NCBI GenBank assembly: GCA_030671745.1
Contig: DAOVHT010000041.1
Span: 1-9,013 of the forward strand
Direction: 5' to 3'
DNA length: 9,013 nucleotides
Source of the DNA: Candidatus Nanohaloarchaea archaeon
GTDB lineage: Archaea > EX4484-52 > GLR71
Shown here: in pieces, positions 5,260-9,013 of the stretch
Numbering within the stretch: the first letter of the stretch is position 1
Layout of the letters: the number at the start of each line of letters is the position of its first letter
Made by a program: the position numbers and the translations under genes
The notes under the pieces: model-generated
Database searches by the model: none
Told to the model about the DNA's origin: nothing
The model's input: the letters and a program-made list of their open reading frames with translations, nothing else

Positions 5260-5835
5260 TCAAATCGAAAATAAACGATATTTCGTCAAAGATTCAAGAA
5301 CCGGGACTATATTTTTCGGAAGCTTAGAGAAATATAAGCCATATTTTCTTTTTTTACCTACCAGTTTATCCATAAAAGTATTATCAAATATGATAATCCC
5401 GATGTCGCCTATGTCTTTTCTATCTTTTATCTCGAACAGTCTTGGGAAGATCAGATGATACCCTTTTATTTTATTTCTTTTCTGGTCGTACAATATCGTT
5501 TTTTCGGATTCATCTATAATTCTTTCAATTGCTGTTATGTTATGCTTTTTCTCTAAGAAGTCATGCAGATCCTTAAGTGTGTTATCTTTGTCGAATGTGC
5601 ATACATAATTTATGTCATTGTGCTTATGATGTATGTTGAATGATGAGATATAGGACAGGCTGCCTAAAGGTACAAATGAGATCATGTCTTTGAATGAATC
5701 TTTTTTATCAGGATCGGTACATAACACACCATATATATCTGATAACATGGATGATATGGAATTCATCATAGTGGACAGAGAATGATCATTACCTTCCCTT
5801 ATCAGAACTAAATCTTTAGCATACATCTCAGACAT
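5260..5835 (-). CDS. Hypothetical protein, 191 residues
   Basis: I do not recognise this protein. It has no signal peptide or membrane segment and looks soluble and alpha/beta. The N-terminal 60 residues contain hydrophobic and Ser/Met-rich stretches (for example 'STMMNSISSMLSDIYG'), followed by 'FNIHHKHND', strand-like 'NYVCTFDKDN', a Lys/Asp/Glu-rich middle and a strand 'DIGIIIFDN' near residues 143-151. The C-terminus is basic ('LVGKKRKYG'). The ATG at 5833-5835 has only GTGAT three bases upstream, and an in-frame ATG three codons later (5824-5826) is an alternative. A TATA-like box at about 5870-5880 would start a transcript near 5849. The gene is more AT-rich than the topoisomerase genes before it. 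Position between top6A and the tRNA unit gives no functional clue. It does not resemble the other orphan gene at 3818. Confidence 0.78.
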   Translation of the reverse strand: MSEMYAKDLVLIREGNDHSLSTMMNSISSMLSDIYGVLCTDPDKKDSFKDMISFVPLGSLSYISSFNIHHKHNDINYVCTFDKDNTLKDLHDFLEKKHNITAIERIIDESEKTILYDQKRNKIKGYHLIFPRLFEIKDRKDIGDIGIIIFDNTFMDKLVGKKRKYGLYFSKLPKNIVPVLESLTKYRLFSI

Positions 5836-5869
5836 AATATCACATAAACCTTAATTTTAATCTTGGCAG

Positions 5870-5880
5870 ATATAATAAAA
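5870..5880 (-). promoter_or_regulatory. Possible TATA box of the 5260-5835 orphan
   Basis: The minus strand reads TTTTATTATAT, about 40 nt upstream of the ATG, predicting a short leader of about 14 nt. It lies between two copies of TTTATGTGA (minus strand, at 5840-5848 and 5891-5899). Read-through from top6A is an alternative. Confidence 0.4.
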
Positions 5881-5936
5881 TTGGACTATGTCACATAAAT
5901 AGGTTTGGTTCTCTAGAACGATTTTAAGAGATCAAA

Positions 5937-7025
5937 TCAGTCTAAGAACTCTTTTCGGGCAATCTTACCTGGCAGGTATTCTGTTGCAACAAACTCAAGG
6001 CTCTTTGAAGCCAGTGCTTGCTGCTCTATCCTTGCGCCCTTATTCAGCATGCTTTTCAGTTCCTTTCGCCAGTGCAGTTTCTGGAACCATTCATAGTTCA
6101 GAAGCTGGTTGACTCGTTTCTTGTCGACGTCTTTCAACTGTTCTGTCACCTTCTGCAGACTGAAAGTGTCGATGTCTTTCATTGTCATACCAAGGAATCT
6201 GCATTCAGGTGTGGCTAGACGTTTTGATTCGTGTGCCAGGTTCATGGAACCCGTCTTCACTACAGAATAGATGTAGTAACCCCAAGGGTCACCGTCTGTG
6301 AATACGTATACCGGTAGTTTTAGGCGCTCGTTCAATAGTTTTATAAGCCGTCTTGCACCTCGTGCAGCCTGACCACCGAGACCTATCAGGATTGCGTTGT
6401 TCTTGATGTGGTATTTCTCTTCCACAAGACGGTCAACCATCGCTTTGGTCTCGACCACCAATACGTATTTGGCGTCACATTCCAAGAATTTGTAATCGTC
6501 AACGATTGAAGGTATGGCAAGACCTGACTTTCCTAGCTTGGAACAGTCTATCCTGTCACCAGTATCCTCAATCACTATCTGACCGAAAAGTATACCACTG
6601 CTATCTGCTTTCAGGTGAAGTTCCTCTCTCAACGAATCAGTCATGGTCTCAAGGTCTTCAATCAACGGATCTGATTCGTCCTGGCCTTCAAAAGTGTTCT
6701 CTTTTGTGCCCGGGATATTGTGTTTTAATTCGTAATAAAGTTCCCTGATACTTGCCGTCTTTCCTTTCTCGATCAGTTCTTTGCATTTGGATGCGATTAT
6801 CATGGTCTGCATGAATTTTCTTGTGTGGGCGAAATTAAGGAAATTTCTTTCCGACATGCTGTTACCAAGATACAGGAGACCTTTGTCTTTATCATAATGT
6901 ACATTTGATGATGCACGGACCGGAAGGCTTACTGCGGGTGCATTACCATCAAATATGTCTGCGACTACTTTCTTGCCCATCTTTGTTATCTTCTCTGCAA
7001 CTATCGGATCGCTTTCAAATTTCAT
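5937..7025 (-). CDS. top6A: DNA topoisomerase VI subunit A (Spo11-like)
   Basis: Subunit A makes the double-strand break of topoisomerase VI, a type IIB enzyme that relaxes and decatenates DNA as an A2B2 tetramer. Seen: a winged-helix CAP region with 'SIRELYYELKHN' (92-103), where Y98 fits the catalytic tyrosine, and a Toprim domain with acidic E192 in 'VVETKAM' and D244-x-D246 in 'FTDGDPWGYYIY' for metal binding. These residues sit at a constant offset of five from those I recall for the Methanocaldococcus subunit (Y103, E197, D249, D251). The 362-residue length is normal and no domain is missing. The ATG lies 9 bp after the top6B stop, with a weak AGGT Shine-Dalgarno overlapping that stop, so it is the last gene of the KH-top6B-top6A operon. 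The family also includes the meiotic Spo11 protein, but pairing with top6B settles the role. Confidence 0.98.
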   Translation of the reverse strand: MKFESDPIVAEKITKMGKKVVADIFDGNAPAVSLPVRASSNVHYDKDKGLLYLGNSMSERNFLNFAHTRKFMQTMIIASKCKELIEKGKTASIRELYYELKHNIPGTKENTFEGQDESDPLIEDLETMTDSLREELHLKADSSGILFGQIVIEDTGDRIDCSKLGKSGLAIPSIVDDYKFLECDAKYVLVVETKAMVDRLVEEKYHIKNNAILIGLGGQAARGARRLIKLLNERLKLPVYVFTDGDPWGYYIYSVVKTGSMNLAHESKRLATPECRFLGMTMKDIDTFSLQKVTEQLKDVDKKRVNQLLNYEWFQKLHWRKELKSMLNKGARIEQQALASKSLEFVATEYLPGKIARKEFLD

Positions 7026-7034
7026 AATAATTAC

Positions 7035-8813
7035 CTATTCGGATGTCTCTTCGGTCTCCGGTGCTTTTTTGGTCTTGTCATTGTTGAAGATGTCCAATCT
7101 AGACTGTGGATTCTCGTTTGCTGTGGTTGATTGTTCTGTCGGATGTGGTTGTTGGGTTGGTGGTGGTGTATTATTGTTGTTTTCTTCTTGTTCTTTTTGT
7201 TCAGATACGGGTGTTTTAGGCATGCCATCATCACCATCATCGGTCTGTATCTCCATACCTTTACCGTGCAGGACGATTGATGTGTCGCCGACTTTATCTG
7301 CAACCACCTGTTTCAGGCTGGTCTGTATCTTTTCGGCCTCAACACCTGTCAGATCTGAAAGGGCTACGCAAAGTTCTCCGGCATAAATATCAAATGCGCG
7401 CAGACGTTCCTCTGCCTCTTTGCTTTTTCGTTTTTTTGAAATGTAAATACCTAGCTTTCTTGCGGCACCTTGCAATGCCAGTGTCACTTCTTTCTGGATC
7501 TCTGGATATGCCGCAATCGCTTCTTTTCCTTCTGAAGTATACGGTACCCAGACGGATGCCATGTGGACTGTAACTGCGACCGGACCTAAAGGTATCGATC
7601 CGTTGCTCTGTTTTAGACCGTATCGTTTCCAGCCTAGCTTTATGACTGATTTTGCGATGACACATGATGACTGCTGATAAAGTAAAGGTACCTTGTTTGC
7701 GAATCGCATTATGGATATCGGTCCTTCAGCGGGAAGGTCACCGCCATAGCCTATACCCACCTCAATCTGGAAAGGATATCCTTTATAGACTGTAGGCGGT
7801 CGGCTCATGACTGCAATGAATTCTGGGTTCATCTCTTTTTTCAGACCTTTCTTGATTGCATCTTCATCGACCGGTGAAAGGCAGTCTGTCGGTGGTTTTG
7901 CTATCTTTGCTGTATTGAGTGCATTCAGAAGTTTTTCTACATCATCTCTTGAAATTCTTTTTGGATTTGTCTTTGGGTTTATGCCTGCACGGTTGCAGAT
8001 GTCGACTGCATTGCCTCTCCCTACTCGTGACAGTTCAGTTGTGAAGAAAGCTGTCAGGTTCTTTGAGGGTGTGTGTTTCATCAGACGCATCAGGATACCA
8101 AGTTCAAGACCATGCGGATGTGGTTTTATTGGTTCTGCTGCTTTTGGAAGCGTATCTATCGCCCGTGGATATTCGAACTGTTTCCCTTCGGGATTTATGT
8201 AGACTATGCTTGCAAAAGGGTTCATTATGGCGGTCTCCATCAGGTATTCCTCAACGGATTGCTTACCCCTTATGTACTTTCCTTTTATGCACATCTCTAT
8301 CCTTGTACCGTGACCGTCACCATCGACTGTGAGTTCTGATATTATGTCTGGCTCATTCTTCTTTATGTTTATGTTGAGCTCGTAGATGTGGGTGTTGCCG
8401 TCACCTATCTTGGAATAGATCTTTGTAGGTTTTCCGGTCGTCAGCTGAGAATAAAGGACTGAAGCTGAGATACCTATGCCTTGCTGACCACGGGATTGTT
8501 TCAGGTTGAATTTTGATCCGTATAGAAGTTTTGCGAATATGTTCGGTATGTTCTGTTTTACGATACCCGGACCGTTGTCTTCAATTATCAGCTTGAAATG
8601 AGTCGGGTCCAATTGTTTTAGTTCGAGGTAGATTGATGGAAGTATGCGCGCATCCTCGCAGGCATCAAGTGCATTGTCAACTGCTTCCCTTACACAGGTC
8701 AGAAGTGATTTCTGGTCATTCTCGAAACCTAACAGGTGCTTGTTACGCTCAAAAAATTCTGCGACTGATATTGACTTGTGATCCTTTGCATTCCTTTCTG
8801 CGATTGTTGTCAT
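7035..8813 (-). CDS. top6B: DNA topoisomerase VI subunit B (GHKL ATPase)
   Basis: Subunit B binds and hydrolyses ATP to close the gate and drive strand passage by subunit A. Seen: the GHKL ATPase N-box 'REAVDNALDA' with E43 as likely general base and N47 as magnesium ligand, 'IEDNGPGI' (77-84), the ATP-lid glycines 'SRGQQGIGIS' (107-116) and 'GDGHGTRIEM'. These are followed by a helical H2TH-like section at about 245-310 and the transducer domain to about 470, with 'GWKRYGLKQ' and K430 in 'TSEGKEAIA' as the likely switch lysine. The region 460-500 is helical. From about residue 524 the chain becomes an Asp/Gln/Asn/Thr/Pro-rich tail of some 65 residues that looks disordered. The gene starts 7 bp after the KH gene stop and ends 9 bp before top6A. 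Length is 592 residues. Confidence 0.98.
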   Translation of the reverse strand: MTTIAERNAKDHKSISVAEFFERNKHLLGFENDQKSLLTCVREAVDNALDACEDARILPSIYLELKQLDPTHFKLIIEDNGPGIVKQNIPNIFAKLLYGSKFNLKQSRGQQGIGISASVLYSQLTTGKPTKIYSKIGDGNTHIYELNINIKKNEPDIISELTVDGDGHGTRIEMCIKGKYIRGKQSVEEYLMETAIMNPFASIVYINPEGKQFEYPRAIDTLPKAAEPIKPHPHGLELGILMRLMKHTPSKNLTAFFTTELSRVGRGNAVDICNRAGINPKTNPKRISRDDVEKLLNALNTAKIAKPPTDCLSPVDEDAIKKGLKKEMNPEFIAVMSRPPTVYKGYPFQIEVGIGYGGDLPAEGPISIMRFANKVPLLYQQSSCVIAKSVIKLGWKRYGLKQSNGSIPLGPVAVTVHMASVWVPYTSEGKEAIAAYPEIQKEVTLALQGAARKLGIYISKKRKSKEAEERLRAFDIYAGELCVALSDLTGVEAEKIQTSLKQVVADKVGDTSIVLHGKGMEIQTDDGDDGMPKTPVSEQKEQEENNNNTPPPTQQPHPTEQSTTANENPQSRLDIFNNDKTKKAPETEETSE

Positions 8814-8820
8814 CTAAACA

Positions 8821-9013
8821 TTACCTATCAATCAATTTATTATCAAGGACTGTGAAAACGGTCTTGAAATCGTTTCCTTGAAGTATGAGTTCAATTGCAG
8901 ACTTAGCGTTTTCCACATCCTCATACTTGCCAAGGATTGCAATTTTGTGACCGTGGAGTGCTATGTCTGTGTCGGTCTTTTTTTCAATTATCTTCTTTAT
9001 CCTGCCACCTGTG
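8821..9013 (-). CDS. KH-domain RNA-binding protein, Pno1/Dim2-like, C-terminal part (5' truncated by window)
   Basis: The frame is open from the window edge and ends in TAA at 8821-8823, giving the last 63 residues. Seen: 'GGRIKKIIEKKTDTDIALHG', the tail of a KH GxxG region, then 'HKIAILGKYEDVENAKSAIE' and a final helix, 'LILQGNDFKTVFTVLDNK'. This pattern matches the second KH domain of the archaeal relatives of eukaryotic Pno1/Dim2, which act in small-subunit ribosome maturation. As I recall, such a gene sits next to the topoisomerase VI genes in Pyrococcus too. The 7-bp gap to top6B shows an operon. The expected more conserved ending 'HSTVY' is replaced by 'FKTVF'. Family assignment rests on a partial sequence. 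Confidence 0.85.
   Translation of the reverse strand, partial: TGGRIKKIIEKKTDTDIALHGHKIAILGKYEDVENAKSAIELILQGNDFKTVFTVLDNKLIDR

Noticed and set aside
5908..5919. GTTCTCTAGAAC inverted repeat after top6A as a terminator hairpin
   Set aside because: Arms are only 5 bp with a 2-nt spacer and no T-run follows, so it is not convincing as a terminator.
7221..7242. CATCATCACCATCAT-like string that could look like a His-tag or a short repeat
   Set aside because: It is the reverse strand of the Asp/Gly codons (DDGDDG) in the Top6B tail and belongs to that low-complexity region.
1..9013. CRISPR array, insertion sequence, toxin-antitoxin or defence cassette
   Set aside because: No spaced direct repeats, transposase motifs or recognisable defence domains were found. 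The only repeats are the duplication described above.

Overview
The window looks archaeal, and the gene set supports this strongly. It carries both subunits of DNA topoisomerase VI, the archaeal wyosine enzyme Taw1, a short homomeric-type tRNA-intron endonuclease EndA, the archaeal tRNA C56 2'-O-methylase Trm56 and a Pno1/Dim2-like KH protein. Promoters have TATA boxes about 27 nt upstream of likely leaderless starts, and the two tRNA genes do not encode CCA. The two small Cys-rich surface proteins have a style (a 'LCFDGVCKSSW' segment, and N-terminal anchor plus short modules) that I associate with DPANN lineages such as Woesearchaeota or Aenigmarchaeota. That lineage assignment is an impression, not something the sequence proves.

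Layout. 1-341 (+) is the 3' part of trm56. 373-1793 (-) holds two tandem paralogues of a membrane-anchored or secreted Cys-rich protein. They share promoter and N-terminus but have unrelated bodies, and they are separated by a 33-bp duplicated fossil of the trm56 tail. 1845-3690 (-) is an rnz-taw1 operon (RNase Z, then 4-demethylwyosine synthase). 3818-4396 (+) is an AT-rich orphan gene. 4413-5167 (-) is a tRNA-Asn(GUU), tRNA-Phe(GAA), endA unit. 5260-5835 (-) is a second AT-rich orphan. 5937-9013 (-) is an operon of a KH-domain protein (partial), top6B and top6A.

How it fits together. The left and middle parts form a tRNA-maturation neighbourhood. Trm56 methylates C56, Taw1 starts wyosine synthesis on G37 of tRNA-Phe, RNase Z trims 3' ends and EndA removes introns. 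The gene for tRNA-Phe(GAA), with G37 and C56, lies in the same window. EndA follows tRNA-Phe by 25 nt with a strong Shine-Dalgarno and no visible promoter of its own, so RNase Z cleavage of a joint transcript may create the endA mRNA. The right part is the topoisomerase VI operon, which decatenates and relaxes DNA. No CRISPR array, insertion sequence, integrase or phage module was seen. No gene-free stretch exceeds 300 bases.
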